A DNA stretch of 64,000 nucleotides from Scleropages formosus (lineage: Eukaryota; Chordata; Actinopteri; Osteoglossiformes; Osteoglossidae): contig NC_041809.1 in the NCBI RefSeq assembly GCF_900964775.1, forward strand, positions 27,601,338 to 27,665,337, in the 5' to 3' direction. The first letter of the stretch is position 1. Every line of letters starts with the position of its first letter. The notes beneath the pieces are model-generated. The model had not been told where the DNA came from. It worked only from the letters and a program-made list of their open reading frames with translations, and made no database searches. The position numbers and the translations under genes were made by a program. Below, in pieces: positions 23,001 to 34,565 of the stretch.

Positions 23001-25867
23001 GCACCCTGCTTTTTATGCCGACCAAGTTCCTCAGACGGCATCACTGGCCGCGGCAAAGCAGAGGCAGCACACCACTGGAGAGCAGGTTGTGGAGGTGAAT
23101 AGGGAGGAACGGTCTGGGGGGAGGGTGGGGGAGGGGTGGGGGTGTCACATTTTTAAGGAAAAATTTAGGGTTCAACACCCCATCCCTCCCAATCAAGGAT
23201 AGAGACCCCTAGTTTAGACAGTTGGGATTCTCTCCTCATACTGTAGGAATGGAGTGTCCCATTGTGTGGTGAGTTTAAACCTGGAGAAAGTCCTCTGTAC
23301 TCTTTAAAAATTATGTTTTTGTTTGTATATGTTTGAATATTTGAGATTTTTTTTTTTATTTTATTTTTAGTATTAACCGAGTTTTTTTTTTTTTTGTGCC
23401 ACACTGCTACAGGTTTTAAGCTATAGGCTTGAGTGTTCTTTTATAAACTGCTTTTTTTTCCAGAATTAAAAGCTATGTTTTAGTTTTATGTTTGATAAAG
23501 CAAGTATGAGGTGACAGCTTTTCATCACCTCTCAGAACCTTAGCGCATACACAAACGATAGAGAGGTGGAGAAAGGTGAACAGAAAGTGTTTTTTTATAA
23601 TTTGAAACAAGAACAACAAAAACATAGTGAGCGTGATTTAATATTTTTTTAACTTCCGGGTGGAGTGAATTACTTTGATTTGTAGTGAATTTTTAAATTC
23701 AGAGCTGTTTACAAGCTACCTAGAATCCTTGCTTTTTGCATTCATCATTTTGTATCCTGATGGTGGAGTTTTGTGGTGAAGCTCTGGAGGTAAGTAGTTG
23801 TTTTTTTTTTTCATAATGTCTCTCTCTAGTTTTCATTTCCAACATTGGAAGTTTTGCAACCCCTAAGGGGTGGTAGATGGTGTGTGCGATGTAAAACCAG
23901 GCTGTCAGCTTTTCATCTACGTCTTGCTTTTCTCCTCTTCTCCTTGTCCTCCCTCTCCTGCTCTCTCTTTTTCTCTCACTTTTTTTTGGTTGGACTGAGG
24001 CTGACAAAGACAGCAGCCTCATTCTCTGTACTTCTGTAACAGTGCATACAACAGTATACTGACAGTATCAAGGTTTTTTTGTCATCAAAAAAAAAACAAC
24101 CCAGGAATATACACATATTAACTCCCTTGTCACTGCTGCCCATGTGTGCTTACAGTAAGCAAGCGTCTGTGTGTTTATAGGTCAGCCTCAAACCCACATT
24201 TGCAGTGCGCAGCTCTTATCACAGTTTGGTTGATTGTTCACATGTAATTACACAGTTGCCGTGTTTATGGCTCATAATGCCTAAATGGCCTAATAGACCT
24301 TTCACATTGTTTTCTGTTTTGGTACTTGTGGTCATTGTTTTTGGAAGTACAGCTGGAAAGTTTTGTTAAAAAATAACTGTTAAGTATGATATGAAATTAT
24401 GTAAATGTTCAAGTACATTACTACAGTTTTTAACTGTTGCATATGGGTGTCATGTGCGTTTGGTTGTCCTGAGCAGAATGGCTCAAATTTTCAGTACACT
24501 ACTTTGGGTGTGGTGTGCTTAAGGAAACTATTCTCAACTTCTAAATAAAAAACTTGAAGGAAAAAATTAATTGTTAGTTTTTATTTAATTAGAGGATATT
24601 TATAAATTAATATTTGATAAATGGTTTATCATTAAGTTACTTGGTTATATATATTTAATTAATTAAATAAATATTGCCACATCATTTGTTTTTTTGTGCT
24701 GAATCTCTTTTTTGGGATATTAGTGTAAGACTAAGGTATGTGTTTATTGACTTGGTGTGTGTATTCTTCATTTTATTTGTCTGTTGTGTGTTTCTAATAA
24801 TTACTTCTTCATATCTTGTATAACCTTGTATTCATATGTATTTTTGTCCTTTTTGTCTGTACCCTCCTCCATTTTGTTTTGTCCTCCATTTTGTCATGGT
24901 CACTTGCAGATAGCAGAATAATTAATCAGAATTCCTCATTTCAAAAGATTTTTTTATCATATTGAAAATTTTGTACTTTTATAGTTTGTGCAATTTAGCA
25001 TCTCCATTTTAATCAAAGTACAAGGACAATGCACTTTAATTTTTCAGTTTTAATTAATAAATGGCATAAACTTTCAAATATTACATTTCATGTTGACATT
25101 ATTACTACTTTTGTTTTCTTTTCATTGTAATAGAAGTGTCATTTTTTTAATTCTTTTTTATTATTATTTAGTGGACTCGACCAGCTGTCCAATAGATGCT
25201 GAGGTGAGTAACTTTTCAGTCTAATTGAGAAGTAATTGTCTCCCAACTGCTGTCAGTCATGTTAAATGGTCTACTGGTGCATGGTGTCCAATTTAAGAAT
25301 TGTGTGTGGAAAAATGAACAAATCAACCCGTACATCTAAAAAACAGAAGACTACAATAACCGTAAGGACTTGAGAGATGGAAAATGGAAGAAAACAGAAT
25401 CAATCTTGTCTACTGCACAAACCCCACACCTGGCAGACTGTGCTGTATGGTGTAAAAAGAATACTAATCTGATAGATGTGTGTAGCATTTCATAACACTA
25501 ATCTTGTTTTTCAGTAGTGTGGACAGCCTCCATCCAGTGCCAGGGTACTTGAATACTGAAATAGTTTACAGAGATTCACAGCCTCCCGATAAGTTGTATA
25601 ATTCTGAATGATGTATCAAGCAAAATAAATAAAGTGATGGAATGTCTGTCAAAGTGGAACACACAATGAGAATGTCAGAGGCAGATGTTAGCATGTGGCT
25701 ATAATACAAGTTTAAGTCGGATGTTCAGGTGCTGAATGAGAGGCACGCAGTATGTCTCAAGAGTAAATTGAGGTTACTCGCACAGACAGCTCGTGACGTG
25801 ACAGTTAAAACTGAACAACATGGTCATGTAGGCCCGGTCTCCTCTCCCCACTCATCAACCTATCCTT

Positions 25868-25955
25868 CCAAAGTGCCCTCCAGCAGCACATCATGGTTTG
25901 CAGGCACCCCATGACAGTTTCCAAACCATTCTGTGCTGTTAATGGGAACTCTTGG
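25868..25955 (+). ncRNA. mir497: microRNA hairpin of the miR-15/16 family, mir-497-like
   Basis: The 5' arm at 25881-25902 begins CAGCAGCACATCATGGTTTG, with seed AGCAGCA. It matches human miR-497 (CAGCAGCACACTGTGGTTTG) at 17 of the first 20 positions and resembles miR-15b at its centre. The 3' arm at 25922-25943 begins CAAACCATTCTGTG, like miR-497-3p (CAAACCACACTGTG). The arms pair through GGTTTG/CAAACC, with a loop of about 19 nt, and the stem continues outward to CCAA/TTGG at the ends. A second hairpin of the same family lies about 0.7 kb downstream on the same strand, and BAP18 converges from the right, as in human 17p13. The family represses cell-cycle genes such as cyclins and CDC25A. 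Hairpin pairing was done by eye. Confidence 0.85.
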
Positions 25956-26635
25956 CAAAATTCTTGGTCTGAAAGGAGCAGCACCTCATCCTCGGATCTT
26001 TGAACCACTGTGTAAGCACAGGTACCACCATCCTTGAGGCGACAGGTAGAGCCACATCCATGCACTTGTTTGATGCAGAGTTATGCAGACACAATCCAAA
26101 CTTGACTCTTTGGTGATGGATAAAAACTGTAGACTATAAACGGATGTACTTTAACCAGTGTAACTAATTATGCCAACCAAAAATACAACCAGGGAACACC
26201 GAGAACTGTATAAACCTAAAGTATTTCATTATATTCTTTTTAAGTTACTAAACATATGGAAGCCATTACCTTTGATCCAGGATGATTAACCTTTCTTTAG
26301 GGGGATAAGTATAATGTATCTGATTTTCTACAGCGTGTCTTACTCATCAAACACTGTGTACCTGCTGCAATGCTGGCTCTACACTCTATGTATCAGGTAG
26401 CATAGTGCTAACAGAACCTGATTGTGAATGAAAAAACTGCAGGTTCAAACACCTGGAATGTCCCTGCTGCAGTACCACTGAGGAAGGTGCTAAAGCTTAA
26501 TGTTTCTAGTATTAACATATCAGTCTGCATAAGTAATTTTTCACCCACAGTAAAATTAAGGTGTGTAAGCTTATGCACATCTGCTGAGAATACAAACATC
26601 GGTGTGACTGTGTCCATGGATCGGCCGGGCCTACC

Positions 26636-26724
26636 GTGTGCAGGGCTGTAGCAGCATGTCAATACTGGGAGCCAGCCTCTCCTTGGGCTGCCAGTAGGGC
26701 TCTGCTGCTGCAGCCAGGCAGGCC
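26636..26724 (+). ncRNA. mir195: microRNA hairpin of the miR-15/16 family, mir-195-like
   Basis: The 5' arm at 26649-26670 begins TAGCAGCATGTCAATACTGG. It has the family seed AGCAGCA and the miR-16/195 layout (TAGCAGCA..., then AATATTGG in the family, AATACTGG here). The 3' arm at 26691-26712 (CCAGTAGGGCTCTGCTGCTG) pairs with it at TAGCAGCA/TGCTGCTG and TACTGG/CCAGTA, with an internal loop between. The outer stem GGCTG/CAGCC extends it. The 3' flank CTGCAGCCAGGCAGG resembles the flank of human mir-195. Order and strand relative to the upstream hairpin are as in human 497-195. The mature sequence departs from human miR-195 at several central positions and recalls fish miR-16c, so the name is by position. 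Confidence 0.8.
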
Positions 26725-28013
26725 TCAGTCACCACCCTGCCCCCCGAGGAGGAAACCAGTCCAGTGCGGGACACGTGTGCTTGGTCATCTTAGTAGAGAG
26801 TAAAACTCAATACAGTTTTAAGAGCCCCCCCCCCATTCTACCATGATGACCATACTTATGAACGTCATCCATTTGTTAGAGGATACAAGAGCCCTGCAGC
26901 CTCACAACACAAACATGCAGAAGCATACAGATACTGTGGGGGTCATAAAATCCCAATACACTACAGAATCGAATGTTACCCTGTCAAACTCATACAGTGT
27001 TGGATTATTTGGTTTTATTCTTCCACCGGTGTGAGCCGCTCTCACTCAGGGAAAAAATGTATTGCCATTTTACAATGATGGGAACTTGCTAAAGTAAAGC
27101 ACTTTGTATATCATTTCATAGGAATATTTAAATATTGTTTTTTAGGTACAAATTCTGTTGGCTGAGCTCAAAATGGAATGAACATTTCAAGTTCAAGATG
27201 AACAAAGTTCACAACCTCGATTTCTTGTTGTAAACATCCAGTGCTAAAGTGTAACATTTAAAAGTGGGGAAGGGAGTGTCCTTGACAAGGGCATCTACAG
27301 AGCAAGTATATGTACATTTTATTTTAGATCTTTGCATTTCCTTTTGGGCAAGCTTTTTGTGCATGCAAAAAGTTTTTGTATAACACTGTAAATTTCCATA
27401 ATTATTTTAAACACCAGAGAAGTAAATCATCTACACTATTGTAATGTTGTGCAGTATGGTGCAATTAATGAATTCCCACACAAATAGATTGAATATTTTT
27501 TACTACGTAATTACTGCTTCACTTTAAAAATACAGGTGGCAATTACACAACTGTTGTACAAAACAAAATAAAGACTTTATGGTTAGACCACATCTAATCT
27601 GCATATAGTCTCGGGTAACACATCTCAACTGTGCTGTGAGAACGTAGTACCAACATAGCAATCTTGGTGCAGAATTACTGAAAATCTCAATGTTTGTTTT
27701 TCTTATTGGAAAAAATTACCAAAATCATACTAAACAAAAAAAAACTTAATCACAACCAATCAACTATGAAAAGCTCTTCATATAGCTAAACACTATGGGA
27801 ACTTTTTCAGTATTACTTTACACAACTGTTGCACCTTTCAGATATGGAAAGCAAAAGCTACAAAGTAAAGATTTCGTTATAATGTTAAAAAGCTTTCGGT
27901 GACAAGACATATAGCAAAACACTCATGATTACACACTGTGTTCAACATTGAACTGTATGAGGATCACTTTCATTTTCCATTTTGCGAAATTGTGCTAAAT
28001 GGGTTTGGTAATA
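26725..28013. other. 3' flank of the microRNA transcript, convergent with BAP18
   Basis: No gene seen. Open frames are short. An AATAAA on the plus strand near 27567 could end a plus-strand transcript. BAP18 3' UTR sequence on the minus strand may extend into the right part of this interval. Confidence 0.35.
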
Positions 28014-28396
28014 CAGTAGTTCTCCCTTATCCGCAGTAATATGTTCCAACACCCCCAGCGGATGCCTAATAGTCCGAACCCTATATATAGTTTTTCCTAT
28101 ACAGAAGAAGAAACTAAGGGCCAATACCCAGGTCCTCATAAGTATTGATTTTTTAAATAAGGGGTTACTTGAACACAAGCGCTGCGATATCATGACAGTC
28201 GATATGCTGGACAAAGGGACGATTCATGTCCCAGGTGGGATGGTGCGAGATTTCATCACGCTACTCTGAACGGCGTGCAATTTAAAACTTATGAATTGCT
28301 TATTTCTGGAATTTTTCATTTAATATTTTGGACTGCAGTTGACCCTAGGTAATTGAAAACACAGAAAACGAAACTGCGGACAAGGGGGGACCACTG
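28014..28396. mobile_element. pogo/Tigger-like non-autonomous DNA transposon (MITE)
   Basis: A 383-bp element with terminal inverted repeats of about 24 bp. The left end begins CAGTAGTTCTCCCTTATCCG and the right end is CGGACAAGGGGGGACCACTG, which matches inversely with about five differences. TA dinucleotides flank it at 28012-28013 and 28397-28398, the target duplication of Tc1/mariner-superfamily elements. The end pattern CAGT...CCCTTATCCGC with an inner ...AACACCCCCAGCGGATGCC resembles MER2-type Tigger MITEs. No transposase is present. Confidence 0.8.
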
Positions 28397-28467
28397 TATC
28401 AGATTTTAGAATTCATGTTAATGAGTAGATCATAAAGGCTTGATGACACCTATTCAAGATTATTAGT

Positions 28468-28473
28468 TTTATT
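28468..28473 (-). terminator. Candidate polyadenylation signal of BAP18
   Basis: TTTATT on the plus strand is AATAAA on the minus strand, about 0.84 kb past the BAP18 stop codon. It is plausible as the 3' end; other A-rich signals lie between. Confidence 0.3.
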
Positions 28474-29311
28474 CCCCAATAATATCTTCATTCAAAATTG
28501 CTTGTTATCATTGAAAGTGGGGTAAACATCTGTACCACCAGTAACTACATTAGCAGTGCCAGTTCATGACTTACAAAGACCAATGTATTCAGTAGCAAAA
28601 CATGTAGGATGAACACCAGTATATAGAATTTTGTATATTATACTTGGGTGCAATAACACTATTTAAAAAAAAAAATTACAAGCCCTCCCCCTCACCCCAA
28701 GTACTGAATCCAAGATATAAGTTGTACATATGCCCAGAATAGCAAATATACCATTACAGATAGGGGTTATTAGATATCAAGGCAATACAGTTCTGAAATG
28801 TAACAATACTTTTTAAAAAAAAAAAAAAAAAAAAAAATGTGGAGGTAAATGTAAAGCAATATCTGAATACCAATTCTCAGTCATCACAATACACTGCATC
28901 CTTAACTCTCAGTTTTCTTTCAAAGAAAAACAGCCATTAAAATCAGATGCCTAAACTGAAGCATTGCATTATAAACTCTGTAGTACAAATGTTCTGACCC
29001 CTTGCAGAGGACTGCTTTTGGTACCTCAAAGGTAGGGACCCAGTTACACGCATATAATCAAAACCATATATGTTATATGAATTGAGATATATACAACTGC
29101 ATAATGAAATATACACAAAGTAACCGGGCTTGTGACAATTAATAAAAGCATTTACAAAATTCTTCAAAACATAACAGTAATGAGAAAGAATTATACCCGC
29201 GTCACAACGCAGTTTTTTTTTTTGAGAATACTAAACTACAAAAAAAATACATAAAGATTACTACACAAGGTTGAAAATATTTGGTGCCTGACCCACATCA
29301 AATAGCAAAGG

Positions 29312-32300
29312 TCAGCGTGAGAGGAGGGGCAGATCGCTTGAGTTCATGATGAGACTGGAGTCCAGATTAAGACTCTCTAGAAAAGACATATGGTACACAG
29401 AAATTAAATTCATTTAAAAAAACACACAATGCATAGTTACAGTAGCACAATGAATGATCAAATGCCCTGATTAACAAAGGACAGAGGCCCAGAAAGTACC
29501 CACCCTGATCAAAGTTGAGTTTCTTGGCAGCGGAGCCTTCTCCAAGTCCCTCGATATCCACAAGATCGCTGTTCACATCCGAGTCATTCAGGGCACTCAA
29601 GGTGACATCTAGGACATTCCAGACACAGAAAGTCAAATGCAAAAATGAGATGCAAAAATATGGATTAAAGATGCTAAAGACAAGTAATCCAAGATGAAAA
29701 CAAAAAACATTCGTTGCACAAACATAAAACTATGAACCTATGCCATGTGACAAATGTCAACATCATTTAATGTCATGCCTTTGGAGGTCATTCACTTACC
29801 ACAGAAACAGCCATATTAAATATTTTTCTGATGGAAACTCACCTGCTGTCTTCGGTTTCTTAATGGTGGGTTGAGCAGAGGAGGGACTCTGGATCCCAGT
29901 TGTCACAACAACCTGTGATGTGGGAACTGTGATGACTTGGGGTGCAGGGCCAGAGGTCACAGCAATCGGTGTTTTTTTGGTGGTTTTTTTGGGGGAGTCC
30001 GAAGAGAGAGGCACCCGGCTGTCCTCATACAACTTCCGTTTTACGGTGGTCTTGATCTGAGCACTGATTTGGGGAGGGTCGGAAGAACCATAAGAACAAC
30101 AGGATTGGCATGAATAACATGTCCTTTTATGTACCCCCCTCCCAAAAAACTATTTACAGGCAGCTTTAAAACTAAGCATGTGCCTTGAGTGGCACAGTTG
30201 TTCCACTGAATATCCAGGTAAGTTTTGTGCAAAGGTATGTCACACCAATGAAGGTATGACAAGGTAATCTTGCCTCTCTCTGTGCCCTTCCTAAGTCCTC
30301 AGTTTTGTATTCAGTCAACAAACCAGGTGAAGAACAGCATAGAGACAGAAAATTTAGTGCAAATAAGCACAAAGAACACTGAACACTTAATTGATCCATT
30401 TCTCTTTCCATGGGATTTTGCAAGAAACCATGTATTTCCAATGCCAGTGCAGGTGTGTTAATCTATGAAGGCTAGTATGAAGACAAACTGTCACATGTAG
30501 AATTATCCATGGAACCACTTTATCACTCTATGAATTACCATCTATCTTCATGCATTAAAATAAAACAATACAATGTTAGAATAGTTTCGAAACTGTATAT
30601 TCCCTTTTGGTAATGTGTCTGTATAGAAGCCAAAATATTTAACTAAATAAAGCAGATGAACTGACAGAGACAAAAAAAGACTGAATATATACTGACCCTT
30701 CATAGACTGAATCTGAGACCACTTTTCTAGAGGGACAGCCAATGTACTTTCAGAGCAACTCCTCCAATTAACCACAAACCACACTTACTGACTAATCCTG
30801 ATCAAGGATTAATGTTACATCTTGGCCAGTCTGGGAGTTTTTAACACCCCTGCCAAGAGCCAAGGTAGCGCAGGGCCAAGTAGACGGACCCCAGTGCCCT
30901 CTAAAACCAGAATAACACACCCATGCCCACAAGGATGGAAAGGCGGAGAAAGAACAAAACTAGAAAACAGAGTGTGCAAAAGGGAAAAGAAGATGTGGCA
31001 AACCCAAAAGCACAAGCACGCAATGCACCATGGAGAAACTGAACTGGACTTGCATTATCTCATGGATAATGAACAATGGAAGATCAAGGGGGGGGGGGTT
31101 GCAGGTGATCAGAGGGAAAACAATGAAAGCCTAAGAAATGGGCTCCTTACACAGTGCGCTCCTTGATGACTGAGCTGATACTGTTCAGGTCGTCACCAAA
31201 GCGCCTCACGGCAGACCGCAACATCTCGATTTCAGTGTCTGTCCACTTGGCTCTGCGAGACACACAGCGAGGAGGGGGTTGTGGATGTCATTCTCCCCAT
31301 ACTCCCCAATTTTCTTAGCCAGAATTTAGGGAATTCAGACTCTTAATTGCACTGCTAATTTGTTCCGTCTTTGAAAAACTAAGGCCATAACTATTTTCAC
31401 TATATCATCATAAAAAGACACTTTGTAAAAATAACACAGTAACTAGCTAATACAAAAAACAGACTAAAACCCATGAGAGAAGCTGAAACATGGACAATCA
31501 ACAGAACAGGTCAAATTTTGCAGATGCACATGCTTACACATTGGAAGTATTAAACTAAGCTGAAAGAACATTACACACTGCATTTGAAAATCTGCAGAAC
31601 ACTGGTGTATGACAATACTCTAAACTGTTCCCTGCTTCTAAATACAACATGGCTAAATACAGACTTCAGGTTTAAAATGCACTGATACTCCAGTGTCTCC
31701 AAGCACTGGCTACATTGAGTGAAAGATGTAACACTATATGCATAAGACGGTCAGAAGGGAAGAACCCAGTTATCATACTGAAAGCAATATCATACCGCAA
31801 TGTCTCTGCTGAGAGCTGTAGTACAGCAAGACGAACCACCCAAGTATATTACTACACATTCTGATCTGTGCAAGAAAGGGAGGAGGGTAATATACTCAAA
31901 GACAACACTAATGACTCACAGCATTTCCCTTTTTAAATTGTTAAATAGAAAAAAAAAAAAAAAAGAGACATACAACTCCAGAAAAGAGTTCTCCAAACAA
32001 ACCTTGAGGACTTTCTGGGTTTCAAGACATTCGCTACAGTCTACCAACTTACCCAGCAGGGCAGGAGTCAGCCACAGGATGAAGCTGCATGGTGAGCTCA
32101 CCCAGCTTGGTGAAAGCAGCACCTGCCGCAGAAAATATTTCCCCCACCTGAAATACACGTATATGCACACAGAGCGAGTTAAAGGAAGGTTTGGGATTAG
32201 TTATCTTTTACATCTTAAACACTTCACTACGGTCAAATAAAAGACATCTTAATCATATTAATAAGATATTAATGAAATATTAATAATGTAAACTGTCTCA

Positions 32301-33215
32301 AAAATTGTAGTGCGGTTCAGATGGTGGACAGCAAAAACAAAATCTTTTATATCCACACTTTATAATTTCATAAAGTGAAATGACTTAAAAAAAAAAAAAG
32401 ACCAGTGCTCAGATGGAGAATATGTTTTCTGGTGAAGTGCCTTTTACAGAGACAAAAAGATGTAGAATATTAAATTACAATATTAAATTCTCAAGTACAT
32501 AGTTCATCTCCCTAAAAAGTTCCAGTTCAATAATAATAATAATACGCTTTGACACCAGTCCATCGCATGCATGTTATATCAAATAGCATAGAGTGAAAGA
32601 AACTTTACAGCAGTTACGAGCTGAAACTGGTGACGCGCGGAGTCACGTGGGGTTCTGCTAATGAACCTTCAACACAGTATTACGATGAGTACAATGAGAG
32701 ACGATAGAGCGCCGCGGAGCGGAACGTATTCTAAATATTATCTAAACTTTCTCTAGGACGTCGTAGTGCAACAACAGCTTTTTTGATGGCCGTACATTCT
32801 GTTAATACGTATTCATCCTATATTCTGAAATATAGGATGATAACTGTCCGTTTCACTGGGTTTTCTCACAGCACTGACTAAGCCTAAGAGCAGCATGTTT
32901 TACTCAATCAATGTAAAGGTAAAACTGAACGACGAGTTACTAAAGCTACCACCAATCACTCTGATCTTTCTCTTTACATCTCACCTAAGACTTAAGCACC
33001 ATTTGTCTAGCGGTCACGGTTCACCGCCAACACACAAAACGATGAAGTCTCTCTCTCTCTGTCACACAGTCCTTGCCGGTACGAGCGCGTGCAGTAGCGA
33101 GCGGGACCAGACAGCTTTGAAATGCGTGAGCGCGACTCGTGCGTCCAGCGCGCGCCGTTCTGTGCAGGTGGCTCCTCGAACCAGGAGGACTTGCCTTGGT
33201 CGAAGCTGAAGTCAT
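29312..33215 (-). CDS. bap18: BAP18 chromatin-complex subunit (C17orf49 orthologue)
   Basis: A subunit of the MLL1/WDR5 and NURF chromatin complexes that reads H3K4me3; nuclear. Coding exons, in transcription order: 33215-33195, 32147-32053, 31252-31151, 30063-29843, 29608-29504 and 29376-29312. They total 609 nt and 202 aa with phases matching throughout. The N-terminus [22 protein letters not shown] and the SANT domain (about residues 40-90: [20 protein letters not shown], then [12 protein letters not shown]) are nearly identical to human BAP18, as is [11 protein letters not shown] near the C-terminus. The middle (residues about 95-140) is Ser/Thr/Pro/Val-rich and diverged. The last exon encodes [16 protein letters not shown], a longer C-terminus than the human FDQA ending I recall. 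Intron 1 starts with GC (AAG|GCAAGT), a GC-AG intron. The gene is convergent with the microRNA pair and divergent from RNASEK. Confidence 0.95.
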
Positions 33216-33900
33216 GTTCCCGCTGCAGCTACTCGCACACTTCTCCACTTTCTTAGCTTCTGCTTTGAATTTTTTTCACCACGCAGACGGTAAAACGTTA
33301 CCCAGTTTTTTTTTTTTTTTTTTTTTCGTTTAACTGGGCTAGTACTAGTAGTATGTCGCTGCCCAGCGGAGTACACAGCTGGTGAGGACTGCTGAGCGCG
33401 GAAAGCCCGGCGTGCTGCTGTTGTCAGACTGCTGCCATCTTTAGCACAGACAGCCCGCTTCTTCGTTAGCTATCCGCTCGTTAACGCGCAGACTCGCGCA
33501 ACTAAACGTCAGTTTTAAACAATCAGTATTTGTGCTTTAATCTAACGAATGTTGTGTATATACCTCGCCGTTTCATACAAATAAGTTAGTAACTGCCTAC
33601 GGATCGGTGTCCCTTCACGAACAATACAATAGTCGGGCCTGCATCAACAATCCTGACACATACAGTAATTTCACAACTTTTTCCAGTATTTGAGTCTACG
33701 CGCTCTAGTTATGCACATTTTCTACGGACAGGGCCTACTTTGTAATCCACCAAGGTACGCCATTTTACCAGTTTCCGATTACTAAATAAATAAATAAATA
33801 AATATGAGCAAAAAAAAATAGAAGAACGAGCGCAACGTAGGAAGTCCCCTCAGTCTCCACCCATTCGACCAGCCACTTGTTTTAGGCGCTGTTTTTTTCT
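33216..33900. promoter_or_regulatory. BAP18 promoter side, CpG-rich, with a long T run
   Basis: GC- and CpG-rich DNA flanks the BAP18 start codon (33215) on both sides, as expected of a housekeeping promoter. A T-run lies at about 33307-33326. No TATA box was noticed at a sensible distance. Confidence 0.4.
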
Positions 33901-34002
33901 TCTCTCTGATTGGTCAACTGCTCTGTCAATCTTAATTTGAACTCCCGCCTCGTTGCCCTGACCGACGGCCTGTATTATGGCGCGCTGCTTTGGTCAAAAT
34001 GG
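33901..34002 (+). promoter_or_regulatory. CCAAT-box promoter-like segment with an exon-like donor, plus strand
   Basis: ATTGG (inverted CCAAT) at 33909-33913 is followed by AACTCCCGCC, then ATTATGGCGCGC and a near-perfect donor (AAATGG|GTAAGG) after 34002. The only in-frame ATG (33977) would give MARCFGQNG before the donor. I could not find downstream exons that continue it, so it may be a non-coding or antisense first exon sharing the BAP18 upstream region. Confidence 0.3.
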
Positions 34003-34565
34003 GTAAGGAATTAGCTCGTAGTTCATAACGGTTATTTTTATTAATACTCAATTCAAAGTGAATTAATGTTACATTTGTATTTTAAATTTAATAGTTCATT
34101 TGTAAAAAGTCTATGTTTCATCACAATATCAGTGACATGGTGAGACAAAGTCAGTACCATGGACAGTGCAAATAAAAACAATTATAAAGCATATCTTTTA
34201 GAACAAAAATCTAAACTAGAAATCATTAAATGCATATTCACGATCTGAAGTAAAAAGCACTCAACAAGGTTTAACAAAAACCATTTACTTGTTTGTGACC
34301 AAGCTATCTTTGTGATACTCAAAGTGTGCAAATTGTCTGAATGTAAAGAAATGTGAAAAATGGTGCAAAAAAAATTACATGTCTGTATGTAGACACAGTG
34401 TGTTTGAGTAAGTTTGGTTGTCCAAATAGGAATACAAACTGAGCTCCCTTCCACAGAACACTGCAGGGATGAAGTGAGTGGACAAGATGAGCTGAAGGGC
34501 TTGGAGGAGGTAGATAGATTAGTTAGCTAAGGAGATCCATCACAGACATGTACCATTAGAATTCT

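Larger units (their letters stand above)
18381..25867. other. Long gene-poor stretch, possible introns of a microRNA host RNA
   Basis: AT-rich, with many T-runs and no convincing coding frame on either strand. Features seen: a decayed family-B SINE head at 19290-19430, an alternating TG/CG tract at 20050-20088, a T-run at about 22119-22140, and a GC-richer patch at 22.3-23.2 kb whose open frames (75-77 codons) show no family features. Exon-like islands flanked by AG and GT occur at 21318-21391 and 25172-25203 (the latter ends GCTGAG|GTGAGT). Confidence 0.4.

Noticed and set aside
25960-26060. A third GAGCAGCACC-containing segment just after the mir-497-like hairpin
   Set aside because: No matching 3' arm; I could not draw a continuous stem, and the seed would be shifted.
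31800-32240. 146-codon plus-strand open frame
   Set aside because: It is antisense to BAP18 coding exon 2 and flanking introns.
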